Below the pieces are notes generated by a model. It was not told where the DNA came from, searched no databases, and saw only the letters and a program-made list of their open reading frames with translations. DNA of 64,000 nucleotides from DATGSL01 sp964645585 (GTDB lineage Bacteria > Verrucomicrobiota > Verrucomicrobiia > Opitutales > T3Sed10-336), in the NCBI GenBank assembly GCA_964645585.1, contig CAZYAN010000015.1, forward strand, positions 1 through 64,000, written 5' to 3'. The position numbers and the translations under genes were made by a program. Below, piece by piece: positions 8,369-17,243 of the stretch; position 1 is the stretch's first letter; every line of letters starts with the position of its first letter.

Positions 8369-9466
8369 TCATGGCCGCCGCGTCTCCATATTCATTTTCG
8401 AGGTGATTTTACGATGCGCAGCCTGAAAAGCGGGTGCCAAGTAAACATCGTCGCCGAGGGATTGCAACCGGCTCAAAACAACTGCCGCTTCATCGGTAGC
8501 GGCGGCACCAAGGGCCGCAATCGCGGCAATCCGGCGCGGATACCCCGCTCCCGGCTCAAATGCCCAGGCCTCCGCCAATTCCACAGCACGCGCCGGCAGC
8601 CTCGCAACCAGCACCTGCAGCGCCGTCACGCGTGTGAGATCGGAACTTGCCGGCGATTCCGCCATCTCCCAAGCCGCGATCCCAATATCGATACCCTCGT
8701 CCTCAGCCAGCTCCCCAGCGAGTTCCGCCAGCGCAAGCAAAACAGTCCCTCCAATCCCGCTGTCGTTTTCGCCGAGACCACCCACAATCGCGTCGAGAAT
8801 ATCGGGACGCTCCTCCGGCGGCGCATCCCAATACCAGGCTCGCATTTGCTGGAGGGCATAATCCCGAACACCTGGATCCTGCTTCTCGTCGGCAAACATC
8901 GCCGTCATCACCTTCGTGAGACCGCCAGGCGTTTCGGTTTGCTTCCGAAGCCGGTTCATGACGGCGTTTTTCAGCGCCCGGTCTTGCCGCTTGTTTTGAT
9001 CGTCAACTGGGGGCGGAGCAAGGAGAAACCGGTAGAGAGCGCGAATTTCGTCTCGATGCAACTCGCCGCTCAATCCTTGCGCGGCTTCGTTTCGAACCGA
9101 AAAATCCGCCGCGGTGTTGGCAATCGTTTGAATTCGCGACAGAAACGAGGTATCCAGTGAAAGACCGGCCTCAAGTGAGGCGGTTCGATCGGCGGACGGA
9201 ACCGGATCCGTCGGTGAGAGTTCTTCGGGCAAGCCCCGGTCGTCAATCTTGGCAGTGACTTCCCCAACCGCTTCCTCTGGAGATCTCCCATCTCGAAGCT
9301 CGTTTGATGGCGAACGGGTCTGATCCCTGCTTTGCTCCGCCCCCGCTCCGGGAGCATTCCAATCCGGCCAAACGGCGAATAGCAACGCGAATAGAAGTCC
9401 GCCACCACCAAGAACCGCTATCATTCGTGCCGCAAACCTGACCCGATCTCCCTTCATAATCATCAT
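8369..9466 (-). CDS. Membrane-anchored HEAT-like repeat protein
   Basis: A 365-residue protein with one N-terminal membrane anchor (about residues 12-32, rich in Ala, Gly, Leu, Phe), a Pro/Ser/Asp-rich linker to about residue 95, then alpha-helical repeats to the C-terminus. Helix pairs such as FSVRNEAAQGLSG, VRDYALQQMRAWY, GIGGTVLLALAELAGEL and YPRRIAAIAALGAAA have the spacing and Ala/Leu pattern of HEAT or PBS-lyase repeats. The bulk should face the periplasm. It starts 24 bases after the stop of the 1338-residue exported protein and is probably in the same operon, perhaps as a partner or assembly factor. No catalytic residues are evident. Confidence 0.7.
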   Translation of the reverse strand: MMIMKGDRVRFAARMIAVLGGGGLLFALLFAVWPDWNAPGAGAEQSRDQTRSPSNELRDGRSPEEAVGEVTAKIDDRGLPEELSPTDPVPSADRTASLEAGLSLDTSFLSRIQTIANTAADFSVRNEAAQGLSGELHRDEIRALYRFLLAPPPVDDQNKRQDRALKNAVMNRLRKQTETPGGLTKVMTAMFADEKQDPGVRDYALQQMRAWYWDAPPEERPDILDAIVGGLGENDSGIGGTVLLALAELAGELAEDEGIDIGIAAWEMAESPASSDLTRVTALQVLVARLPARAVELAEAWAFEPGAGYPRRIAAIAALGAAATDEAAVVLSRLQSLGDDVYLAPAFQAAHRKITSKMNMETRRP

Positions 9467-9490
9467 CGCTCGCGAGATCTCAAAAGCCGC

Positions 9491-12400
9491 TCACCGGCTT
9501 CCAATCAACTGGCCATTTTGGTACACGTTCGTCCTGTGACAGACCGAACTCACCGCGTCTTCCGGCATGATAAACCGCACAGTGGTTTGGCCAAGCACAT
9601 CAAAATCGTCTTTTGATAACCAGCGCGTCGTCGTTCCGTCGTCAAACAGGACTCCGCCCGCGAAGATCTCCAACTGGATCGATAGATCGGGAGGAACGGG
9701 GCTGAGAATCAGCAACATCTCGACGAGCTTCGTTCCATCCGGGAGTTCCTCGATTATTCGGGCGTAGGTCTCCCAGGACGAGAAAAGTCGAAAACTTTCA
9801 ACAGAAACCGAATCTATGATTGCACCGGTGGCCGGATCACGAGCGACAAGGGTTTGCGGAATATTGTCTACCGCTGAAAAATACAGCTTGCTTCGGGAAT
9901 CGTCCTGTCTCAGCGCCAGCCGGGGATCCCCTTCAAACGTCGGCTTTCCTGCCACATTTTCACTATCGCTCGGGTTCCAACTGCGCTCCCTCCCGACATA
10001 TGCGAGCGGACGACCTGAAAATGTAAAATCGCTCGCTGAGACTTTAAGAAGACTCGAAAACTCGCGTCCGTCTGGATGGCGATAGACGCCTTCGATTTCA
10101 TATTCGCCAGGCTGCTGAAAGGTATACATGACCGGCGCTTCCGGCACCGTCGTGTAAGTCTTGCCGCCGACCGATATGACCGCTTGGCCATTTTCACTAT
10201 CTCCGTTGTGCGCGGTGAGCAGCATTGAATCGCCAACCTGAAGTGCCATGGTGCCGCCTTGCATAATATTGAAAGGAATCCAGCGCGCTGCTTGACGATA
10301 GGTTGCGACTCCGCTTTGCCACGCAACCGTTACCGCATTCTCCACAAGCGGAACCAGCGGTATTTCGGACCAAAACCGATACCCGGCGCCTTGGCGGGCC
10401 GCGAATGCGGTCGGCTCACGCCACGCCGCGAAAGATTGCCGGAGATCTTCCGCACGCGCAGCCAGCACGCGCGGTTCAAAGAACGTCTCGGCCTCGGATT
10501 TAGACGCGACGAAGGGTACGGCAGGAGGTTCGATAACAAGGCTGCCTTCTGGCTCGCTCGTCTTTGGATAAGTCAGCGGTCGACCGCCTGCGTGAAAGGG
10601 CTCTCGCAAGTTTACTTCCCGCTGAACGATCATCCGCCGGCTAAATTGCGCCCTCCCTTCGATGCGCAAGGGCGAAATGTAGGTGAGCGTCGGCGGTGGA
10701 TGATCGATTCCGGCCTGACGCATCAGGCGCGCGGCCACCCAACTTTTGACAGGCCCTTCCTCATGGCCGCCGTCGATGACCCGGAGCCGGACCGCGCAAA
10801 CATCCAGATACGTTTCACTGCGCGAACCATCCCAAAGGACACGCAGACGGTGCGTGCCTGATTCCAGCCATGGCGTGAAAACATAGACTCGGCCGAGTTC
10901 GTCCGAACTTGCCTCCAGCGTCCGACTCCCAAGAAAATCTGAATCCAAGTAAAACTTAAGAGGAAACAGGGAGATCGTCCTCTTGTCCTTATTCCATTCC
11001 CGAGCCTCCAGTTCGACCAGGTACACGTCCGGCTCGGCTACCTTTAGGTCAAATTCGATCCAGCCTCGCCGGTCAAATCCGATAAGACTATTTCCGCTCC
11101 TTCTCCAAGTACCGTTCCACTCCCGCGCGTCACTGCCATGAAAAGTTTGAACGGCCGGAGTCGAGAAACCGGCCTGGTGAAGCTCATTGAGCTTTGGTCG
11201 ACGCGAAGTGAGAGCGGCCCGGTCATGATCGCCTGTGCCATCCCATTCACCCAACCAGGCGAAGGAATCCAATTTGACCGAGCCACTCTCACCCGCTGTC
11301 TGCCACTGCACTCCCTCGGAGATCGGAACCAGCTCCACCTGGCTCAATCGACCCCGAATCCGTTCCGTTTCCGAGAATGCCGACGCGAACATCCCGACAA
11401 GCATTCGCTTCGGCATTTCCACGGCTAAATCTGACATCAGAAACCATGTTTGCCCATCGGAAGAGAGATAGTGGCGGAAGCGATTGCCTGTTCGGCGCAT
11501 CCGAATGAAGTGCGATTCCCCCGCGATTACCGAGCGAAGGGTGAAACTGGTAACGTTTGCGCCCGGCAGCTCGCGGAATCGCGACCAGTACCAGACGGGG
11601 GACGAAAATAACGCTGAATAAGGCGCGGCAGGATCGAGCGTTGACCGTGCCATCAACCCGTTCTGCGATAGCCAGCTCGGAACGGTCTCCATGCCTGCGG
11701 CAAGATGCTCGGGCGCCTGTACCCGGACCGTCGCTTCAAAATCCCCCGTCACTTCCCGGTACGCGAAGAGAAAAGCGTCCTCCTTGCGGTGCGTGCCGAT
11801 GCCGCTTCCCGCCAGCCGATATTCGTCTTCGACTCGGAATGCCTCAGCTGCCAAGCCCTTTCCGATCTGGACCACTTTCCATCCATTCAATCCCTCGTCT
11901 TCCGGAAAACGTGACGAATCGAGAGGATCCGTATCGGCCAAGTACTCCTGAACATCCTCCCATCCATCACCGTCGGTGTCGACGAGGTTCGGGGATGTTC
12001 CGAGAAAGAAATCTTGTCTGACCGACAAGCCCTTGTCTCGCGGGTCGGTGTCTCCGATTGCGGGATCCGTCGCGTCTAGTCCATGTTTTACAAGCCACCA
12101 GTCAGGAATTCCGTCGCCCGTTGTATCCTTCCGGAATACGTCGAGGCCCAGCATGCGCTTTTGCTGATTCGTCAACCCGTCCCCGGAAAAATCGAGGCCT
12201 GACGGTTCATCAAAGCTGATTCGCGCGGCATTGAGCGGGGAGCGTAAGACCTCTTCCCGCAGGCCAGCTCTCAACCGAATCCGTTGCAATTGCCGGATGT
12301 CCCGGTCTCGAAAGCCGAGATCGCGCAGCACCAGCACGCCATCAACGCATAACCAATAACGGCCGCTCTCGAAATCGAGACGCAAATCAACCCGTGCGGG

Positions 12401-13507
12401 CGAACCGCGGTCGCCGACAGCTACGCCGCTGTTGACCCAGCGATCCTTCACCCCGTCATACGCAAAGAGGAACCCAGCCGGATTGACAGCAACCATAGCA
12501 CTTCGCGGCCCCTGTCGGGCCGCGGCGGCCGGGAGACGTCCAGGGCGCCCCGGGACTTGCATCGTCAGCCAAACAATCCTCGCACCGGAAGTCTGGAAGC
12601 TTCGCTCCGCGCGCTGAATCTTCGCGGGGACGTTCTCCGCGCCACGAACATCAGACGGCCCGCGCGCTTTTACCGCCCGGCCGCGGCCGGCCGTCCGGGC
12701 GTCGCCCCTCCCCTCCGCGTCCACCTGCTCCCCGGCAAAAGCGGGAGCCCACGACTCCCGATCGGTTCCAACGGTCAGTTCATCGATTCTCAGTTCGCTG
12801 CCGGGACCGGTCCGAATAATCAGCCGATCCATCACAGCCGTGCCGGTGGAAAAGCGATAACGCCCCGCAGCCTGGCGGTCGACATAAAGAGCAGCGTAAC
12901 CTGCTTGAATATCGATATGAACTCCCACGGATACGTCACCAACCCTGTCGCCGCCGTCAAGCTCGACCGTCGCAGCCGTGTCCAGCCAGGCGCCGCCGCC
13001 CTGCCCGTCTCCATCGAATGCGTACAAACGTGCCTCCCCTTCTTCCGCCACTAAAGAAAGGTGAACCAGATCCGGTGCGAGCACCTCCATAAGCGGAACA
13101 AGCGGGCCCGCGCCGCGGCCCCGGAAGCGGAAGCCGAGGAACACATCCTGAGCCTTGCCGATTCCCGGAAAATCACGCGAGATCCGCGCCGGCGGATCCG
13201 ACGGGAGCAAATGCAACAAATCGCGACCGCGAATAACAGCCCGCCCCGAATCAACCAACCAGCCGTCGCTGCCCTCTAGCGAGCGTTCCGCTGCAGGTTC
13301 GTCGGTGGCTGCGAGCTGCAGTCGATAGACATTGTCCGCTTGTATTTCAGCGACCCCCGGCATCCCGCTCGCGAGGGCGATGCCAAGGACACCGCCTGTG
13401 ATCAGGCTAGCTCGCCAACCGCAAACGGGAACGCAAACGGGAACAATTCTTTGATCGCGGATGAAGCGGCGACTCCACCTGCGTGTGCATCGGATCAAGG
13501 TCATCAT
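9491..13507 (-). CDS. Giant exported multidomain protein with calcium-binding-like repeats
   Basis: A 1338-residue surface or secreted protein. After a basic start, a signal-like segment lies near residues 34-50 (LITGGVLGIALASG). Residues about 60-250 and 300-440 look like two concanavalin/LamG-type beta-sandwiches (for example GYAALYVDRQAAGRY and GRYWLCVDGVLVL). Residues 440-535 hold thrombospondin type-3-like repeats with DTTGDGIPDWW and DTDGDGWEDVQEY, which bind calcium in known proteins. Residues 540-745 resemble the DUF1349-type sandwich (GLMARSTLDP, FIRMRRTGNRFRHYLSSDG). A carbohydrate-binding-like module follows near 790-900, then a long C-terminal part of unknown fold. No PEP-CTERM or other sorting tail is seen. 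The neighbours on the same strand are a lectin-fold protein and a HEAT-like membrane protein. Confidence 0.75.
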   Translation of the reverse strand: MMTLIRCTRRWSRRFIRDQRIVPVCVPVCGWRASLITGGVLGIALASGMPGVAEIQADNVYRLQLAATDEPAAERSLEGSDGWLVDSGRAVIRGRDLLHLLPSDPPARISRDFPGIGKAQDVFLGFRFRGRGAGPLVPLMEVLAPDLVHLSLVAEEGEARLYAFDGDGQGGGAWLDTAATVELDGGDRVGDVSVGVHIDIQAGYAALYVDRQAAGRYRFSTGTAVMDRLIIRTGPGSELRIDELTVGTDRESWAPAFAGEQVDAEGRGDARTAGRGRAVKARGPSDVRGAENVPAKIQRAERSFQTSGARIVWLTMQVPGRPGRLPAAAARQGPRSAMVAVNPAGFLFAYDGVKDRWVNSGVAVGDRGSPARVDLRLDFESGRYWLCVDGVLVLRDLGFRDRDIRQLQRIRLRAGLREEVLRSPLNAARISFDEPSGLDFSGDGLTNQQKRMLGLDVFRKDTTGDGIPDWWLVKHGLDATDPAIGDTDPRDKGLSVRQDFFLGTSPNLVDTDGDGWEDVQEYLADTDPLDSSRFPEDEGLNGWKVVQIGKGLAAEAFRVEDEYRLAGSGIGTHRKEDAFLFAYREVTGDFEATVRVQAPEHLAAGMETVPSWLSQNGLMARSTLDPAAPYSALFSSPVWYWSRFRELPGANVTSFTLRSVIAGESHFIRMRRTGNRFRHYLSSDGQTWFLMSDLAVEMPKRMLVGMFASAFSETERIRGRLSQVELVPISEGVQWQTAGESGSVKLDSFAWLGEWDGTGDHDRAALTSRRPKLNELHQAGFSTPAVQTFHGSDAREWNGTWRRSGNSLIGFDRRGWIEFDLKVAEPDVYLVELEAREWNKDKRTISLFPLKFYLDSDFLGSRTLEASSDELGRVYVFTPWLESGTHRLRVLWDGSRSETYLDVCAVRLRVIDGGHEEGPVKSWVAARLMRQAGIDHPPPTLTYISPLRIEGRAQFSRRMIVQREVNLREPFHAGGRPLTYPKTSEPEGSLVIEPPAVPFVASKSEAETFFEPRVLAARAEDLRQSFAAWREPTAFAARQGAGYRFWSEIPLVPLVENAVTVAWQSGVATYRQAARWIPFNIMQGGTMALQVGDSMLLTAHNGDSENGQAVISVGGKTYTTVPEAPVMYTFQQPGEYEIEGVYRHPDGREFSSLLKVSASDFTFSGRPLAYVGRERSWNPSDSENVAGKPTFEGDPRLALRQDDSRSKLYFSAVDNIPQTLVARDPATGAIIDSVSVESFRLFSSWETYARIIEELPDGTKLVEMLLILSPVPPDLSIQLEIFAGGVLFDDGTTTRWLSKDDFDVLGQTTVRFIMPEDAVSSVCHRTNVYQNGQLIGSR

Positions 13508-13567
13508 GGGGTTTCAACAGGGGCAAGAGGGCAGTAAATGGGGATCAGGGGCTGAAGCGGGGGAACA

Positions 13568-14383
13568 TCACCGAACCGCAAGCTGGTTTGACGATGAGCG
13601 GTCGGGGGGATCGTTGAAAAGGGAAAGCTCCATCAACGTTCCTTCGTCCGTGGAAATCGTGAGCGTTTCAATGCGAAGATTGTCGTAGCACGCCTCGGTC
13701 GGGGAAGCCTCCTCTCCCGTGCCGAATCCGCTGCCGAGCCGCACGGCGCCCAGGGGTCCGCCGGCCCAGTCCAGGATCGTGTCCAGATCGCCGTCGATGT
13801 AAACCTCGACGGTGCGCGCGTAAATTAACAAATGGATCTTGTGCCAGCCTTGGATGCGGGGTGTTCGCAGGGCGTACCATTCATTTTCGCCTCCACTGGC
13901 GCGCGCACGGAAAAGTTCAAATGCTTCCGCGCCCGGATGATTGTGCTGCCCGACCTCGATCAGCGCTGCCGGATCAAACGGACCCGTCCAAAGTCCAAGA
14001 TATTCGCGACCCGCCGCTCCCTCCTGATAGCCGTCATAATAGTCGACACTCACGCGCAGTGGCTGCTCGTCCGTCGGCGTATAAGCGGCAAAGACGCGCG
14101 TCCGGCGATCGCCTTTGGATCGCAAGACGATGTTTGCCGTTCCTGCAGGATCCTCTGCCAAACCGGATGGTGCATTTCCCGCACGCGGCCAAGTTTTCTC
14201 GAATGCAGCTTCGCCCTCATAACTTTCAAAATCCTCTTCGAGGAGCACAGTGGACGAGGTCGACGCCGTTGCGGCTGCCGCTGCCACCGACAGCGACAGC
14301 GCAACGAACGCCATTTGTATACAATGCGGGGTTGTCTCTGTCATGGATAGGGGTATTTCAGTCATTGGGGCGAACGAATTCAA
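13568..14383 (-). CDS. Exported lectin-fold (LamG-like) protein
   Basis: A protein of up to 271 residues with a hydrophobic Ala-rich export segment (about residues 24-42) and a single jelly-roll-like domain. It begins LLEEDFESYE, a common opening of LamG/concanavalin-type domains in Verrucomicrobia, and contains strand patterns such as LRVSVDYYDGY, WHKIHLLIYARTVEVYIDGD and ACYDNLRIE. The start is uncertain: Met at residues 1, 7, 14 or 24 are all possible and none gives a classic basic signal-peptide head. It is the first gene of a likely three-gene unit, 60 bases before the giant protein gene. Binding to polysaccharide is a reasonable inference; no enzyme signature is seen. Confidence 0.7.
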   Translation of the reverse strand: MNSFAPMTEIPLSMTETTPHCIQMAFVALSLSVAAAAATASTSSTVLLEEDFESYEGEAAFEKTWPRAGNAPSGLAEDPAGTANIVLRSKGDRRTRVFAAYTPTDEQPLRVSVDYYDGYQEGAAGREYLGLWTGPFDPAALIEVGQHNHPGAEAFELFRARASGGENEWYALRTPRIQGWHKIHLLIYARTVEVYIDGDLDTILDWAGGPLGAVRLGSGFGTGEEASPTEACYDNLRIETLTISTDEGTLMELSLFNDPPDRSSSNQLAVR

Positions 14384-14758
14384 TTTGACAAAGCGGCCGA
14401 AGGTTTAGGGAAACACTGCGATCGCGACGCGCAAATCGGTTCATTCACACATTATGCAGCTAGGCGGGGTTGAGTTATAAGGGTAAACCATTTGATGGTG
14501 AGCCATTCATCTGAAACAGGTGAACATCTGTCAACTATCTTTTTTAAAAAAATTTCGATCCCCTGCTCTTTTTCTCAATCGCACCGACGCACGGTGCCGC
14601 ACGATTCTGGAAGCCAGTATGAGTCGATCAGCAGGAAAAACCCAAAGTAGGTCTTGACGCAGGCGACCGGAGCGCGTACCGAATCAACTCTTTTTCCGAA
14701 TTCCAGTTATTCGACAGCACAGGATTGGAAGCGTGAAGCTTCCAAATATGTAAAGACC
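14384..14758. other. Divergent intergenic region upstream of rpmF
   Basis: This 375-base region separates the minus-strand lectin-fold gene from rpmF. It contains AT-rich stretches near 14540-14560 and a candidate rpmF promoter (14654-14682). On the minus strand it has GGTTTACCCTTATAA (14475-14489), which partly resembles the TTAACCCTT upstream of the PEP-CTERM gene at 51670. No gene is evident. Confidence 0.5.
14654..14682 (+). promoter_or_regulatory. Candidate sigma-70 promoter for rpmF operon
   Basis: TTGACG at 14654-14659 is a near-consensus -35 box. Exactly 17 bases later comes TACCGA, a weak -10. The start codon of rpmF lies 76 bases further on. No better pair is visible in the region. 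Confidence 0.35.
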
Positions 14759-14938
14759 ATGGCCAATCCGAAACGCAAACAATCGAAAGCCCGCAGCGCC
14801 AAGCGTCGCGCCGCCAATCGCTTCAAGGCGCCGCAACTCGCAAAGGATCCGATGGACGGCAGCACTTTCCGCCCGCATCGCGTCAACCCGAACAACGGGA
14901 TGTACCGCGGCCGGCAGGTGATCGATATCGAGACCTGA
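14759..14938 (+). CDS. rpmF: 50S ribosomal protein L32
   Basis: A 59-residue basic protein of the large ribosomal subunit. It begins MANPKRKQSKARS and has the Lys/Arg-rich N-terminal tail and the CPxCG-free (cysteine-less) form of L32. The C-terminal part ends RGRQVIDIET. The ATG at 14759 fits the family start; longer in-frame extensions upstream are not L32-like. It is the first gene of the classic rpmF-plsX-fabH operon, which couples ribosome and lipid synthesis in many bacteria. A strong hairpin at 14959-14988 separates it from plsX and may set their relative levels. Confidence 0.95.
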   Translation: MANPKRKQSKARSAKRRAANRFKAPQLAKDPMDGSTFRPHRVNPNNGMYRGRQVIDIET

Positions 14939-14958
14939 TCGGCTTTTTTCCTTTCGCG

Positions 14959-14988
14959 CGAACCGGTCTCCGGAAGGGGTCCGGTTCG
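14959..14988 (+). terminator. Intercistronic hairpin between rpmF and plsX
   Basis: CGAACCGG (14959-14966) pairs perfectly with CCGGTTCG (14981-14988) around a 14-base loop, followed by TTGCTTTTC. The T-run is broken, so this may be a leaky terminator or processing site that lets rpmF be expressed above plsX and fabH. Confidence 0.4.
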
Positions 14989-15001
14989 TTGCTTTTCGCG
15001 C

Positions 15002-16063
15002 ATGGACGGAGATGACAGAGACGACGCGGCCATCGCGGTCGACGCGATGGGGGGCGACCTTGGGCCCGGCGAGGTCGTCGAAGCAGTCAAACTCGCCCTC
15101 GAACAGCTCCCCGGCATCGGGAAGCTGATCCTCACCGGCGACCGCGCCATCCTGGAATCCGAACTGAGTCGCACCGGGCTCACGGGCCACCCGGCGATCA
15201 CCGTGCATCATGCCTCCGAGGTGATCGCGATGGACGACAAACCGCTGCAGGCGATCAAGCGCAAAAAAGACTCCTCGATGGTCCGAGCGATTGAGCTCGT
15301 TAAAGCCGGCGACGCCAAAGTCCTTGTCAGCTGTGGAAACACGGGAAGCCTGATGGCTGGCGGCACGATCAAATTGAGGACGCTTGAAGGCGTTGATCGG
15401 CCAGCCCTGGCAACCGTTATCCCGACCAAATCCAATCACTTTGTCCTGATCGACGCAGGGGCCAACCCGGAAGCGCGCCCGGAGCACTTGATGCAAAACG
15501 CTATCCTCGGCGGCATTTACTCGCGCATCGCTCTCGGCGTCGCCTCTCCGCGCATCGGGCTCCTCACAATCGGCACCGAAGAGGGAAAGGGCAACGAATT
15601 GATCCACCAGACCCACGAGCTGCTCAAACAGATCAAGCCGATTATCAACTACGCGGGCCCGATCGAGGGGTTCCAGGTTTTTCAGAATCGCGTGGACGTT
15701 GTCGTGTGCGACGGTTTCGTCGGCAATGTCCTCCTCAAAACCTGCGAATCCCTCTTCCACCACATGAAGGATTACCTGAAGGAAGAGATCACCCGCACAC
15801 CGGTCCGCAAGCTCGGCGCCCTGCTCGCCATGGGCGCTTTCAAAGAGATCAAGAATCAGCTCAATCCGGATACCTACGGCGGCGCTCCGCTCCTGGGCCT
15901 CAAAGGAAACATTCTCAAAGCGCACGGCTCCAGCAATCGCGCGGCCATCATGAACGCGATCCGGATCGGCCGCGAAATGGTCGCGCATCACATGAACGAC
16001 CACATCATCCGCGACGTTGCTCGTGCCAGGGAACTGACCGGCTCAAAAAAGGCGATCGCCTGA
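15002..16063 (+). CDS. plsX: Phosphate acyltransferase PlsX
   Basis: Makes acyl-phosphate from acyl-ACP, the first step of phospholipid synthesis in the PlsX/PlsY route. The 353-residue protein carries IAVDAMGGDLGPGEVV near residue 12, VSCGNTGSLMAGG near residue 110, LIDAGAN, GLLTIGTEEGKG and VVVCDGFVGNVLLK, all typical of the family. It follows rpmF by 63 bases and precedes fabH by about 90-120 bases on the same strand. The enzyme is soluble and membrane-associated; no membrane span is present, as expected. Confidence 0.97.
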   Translation: MDGDDRDDAAIAVDAMGGDLGPGEVVEAVKLALEQLPGIGKLILTGDRAILESELSRTGLTGHPAITVHHASEVIAMDDKPLQAIKRKKDSSMVRAIELVKAGDAKVLVSCGNTGSLMAGGTIKLRTLEGVDRPALATVIPTKSNHFVLIDAGANPEARPEHLMQNAILGGIYSRIALGVASPRIGLLTIGTEEGKGNELIHQTHELLKQIKPIINYAGPIEGFQVFQNRVDVVVCDGFVGNVLLKTCESLFHHMKDYLKEEITRTPVRKLGALLAMGAFKEIKNQLNPDTYGGAPLLGLKGNILKAHGSSNRAAIMNAIRIGREMVAHHMNDHIIRDVARARELTGSKKAIA

Positions 16064-16183
16064 GATCACCGCGCTTTTTGGATTGAAGCCGAATTCAAAT
16101 CGCGATGAATTCCCCTTTTCCGTCCGCTTCGCAGCGGCCGCGCGAAGTGCATGTCCGATGACCAGTTTTTCACGAACGAAATC

Positions 16184-17179
16184 ATGAGCCGCCCTTCTTC
16201 CGTTATCGTCAGCGGCAGCGGCTCCTATCTTCCAGCCGAGGTTCTCACGAACGACGACCTGACGCGAATGGTCGATACGTCGGATGAGTGGATCGTCACC
16301 CGGACCGGGATCCGCGAACGCCGTATCGCCGCGGACGGCGAGGCAACATCCGATATGGCGGTGGCCGCCAGCCGGGAGGCAATTGCCGCCGCCGGGCTGA
16401 CCCCGGAAGATATCGACCTGCTGATCGTGGCGACAATCACGCCCGACATGCTTTTCCCGTCAACCGCCTGTCTGTTGCAGGCAAAGCTCAATCTGCGGCG
16501 AATTCCGGCGTTCGATGTCGAGGCAGCCTGCTCCGGTTTTCTCTACGTCCTCGACATCGGCCAGGCGATGCTCCGCACCGGAAACTTTAAGCATGCTTTG
16601 ATTGTCGGCGCCGAAAAGCTCTCCTCGATCATCGACTGGACCGACCGCAGCACCTGCGTGCTTTTCGGCGATGGTGCCGGCGCAGTCGTTCTGAGCCGCA
16701 GCGATAAGGAAAACGTCGGCGTGATTGCCTCGCTGCTGGGTTCCGACGGGCACAACGGCGAAATTCTTCACATGCCGGGCGGCGGCGCCGTCTGTCCGGC
16801 CACGGCTGAGTCCGTCAGCGACCGCCAGCACTTCCTTAAGATGAACGGGAAGGAGGTATTCAAATTCGCCGTCCGTGTCATGGAGAAGGCGGCGCGGGAG
16901 TTATTAGACGCGCACCAACTGACCCCGGCCGATGTCGCTCTCGTCATCCCCCACCAGGCCAACATCCGCATCATCGAAATGCTCGCGTCCCGCCTCGGTC
17001 TTCCAATGGACCGGTTTGGCATCAATATCGATCGCGTCGGAAACACTTCAGCGGCATCGATTCCGGTCGTTCTCGACGAAGCCCACCGCGCCGGCCGCAT
17101 CCGCTCCGGCGACCTCGTGCTCATGATCGCCTTCGGCGCGGGGTTGACATGGGGCGCCTCCCTTGTGCGGTGGCATTGA
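16184..17179 (+). CDS. fabH: 3-oxoacyl-ACP synthase III
   Basis: Starts fatty-acid synthesis by condensing acetyl-CoA with malonyl-ACP. The catalytic triad is visible: Cys in EAACSGF, His in IPHQANIR and Asn in VGNTSAAS. The family core begins VIVSGSGSYLPAEVLTN. I choose the ATG at 16184 (MSRPSSVIV) because it matches the usual start; an upstream in-frame ATG at 16151 would add 11 residues, and neither start has a clear ribosome-binding site. It ends the rpmF-plsX-fabH operon. Confidence 0.96.
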   Translation: MSRPSSVIVSGSGSYLPAEVLTNDDLTRMVDTSDEWIVTRTGIRERRIAADGEATSDMAVAASREAIAAAGLTPEDIDLLIVATITPDMLFPSTACLLQAKLNLRRIPAFDVEAACSGFLYVLDIGQAMLRTGNFKHALIVGAEKLSSIIDWTDRSTCVLFGDGAGAVVLSRSDKENVGVIASLLGSDGHNGEILHMPGGGAVCPATAESVSDRQHFLKMNGKEVFKFAVRVMEKAARELLDAHQLTPADVALVIPHQANIRIIEMLASRLGLPMDRFGINIDRVGNTSAASIPVVLDEAHRAGRIRSGDLVLMIAFGAGLTWGASLVRWH

Positions 17180-17243
17180 ATTCCTCGCGGGACGCGCCGA
17201 TTTTTGTTTCGCCTCCCATGCTGACTTCAATTGAAGTAATCGC

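Noticed and set aside
8228..9160. 310-residue plus-strand frame over the HEAT-like gene
   Set aside because: Arg/Pro/His-rich composition typical of antisense frames in GC-rich DNA.
14684..16003. 439-residue minus-strand frame over rpmF and plsX
   Set aside because: Both plus-strand genes are secure family members, and the minus frame has no domain.
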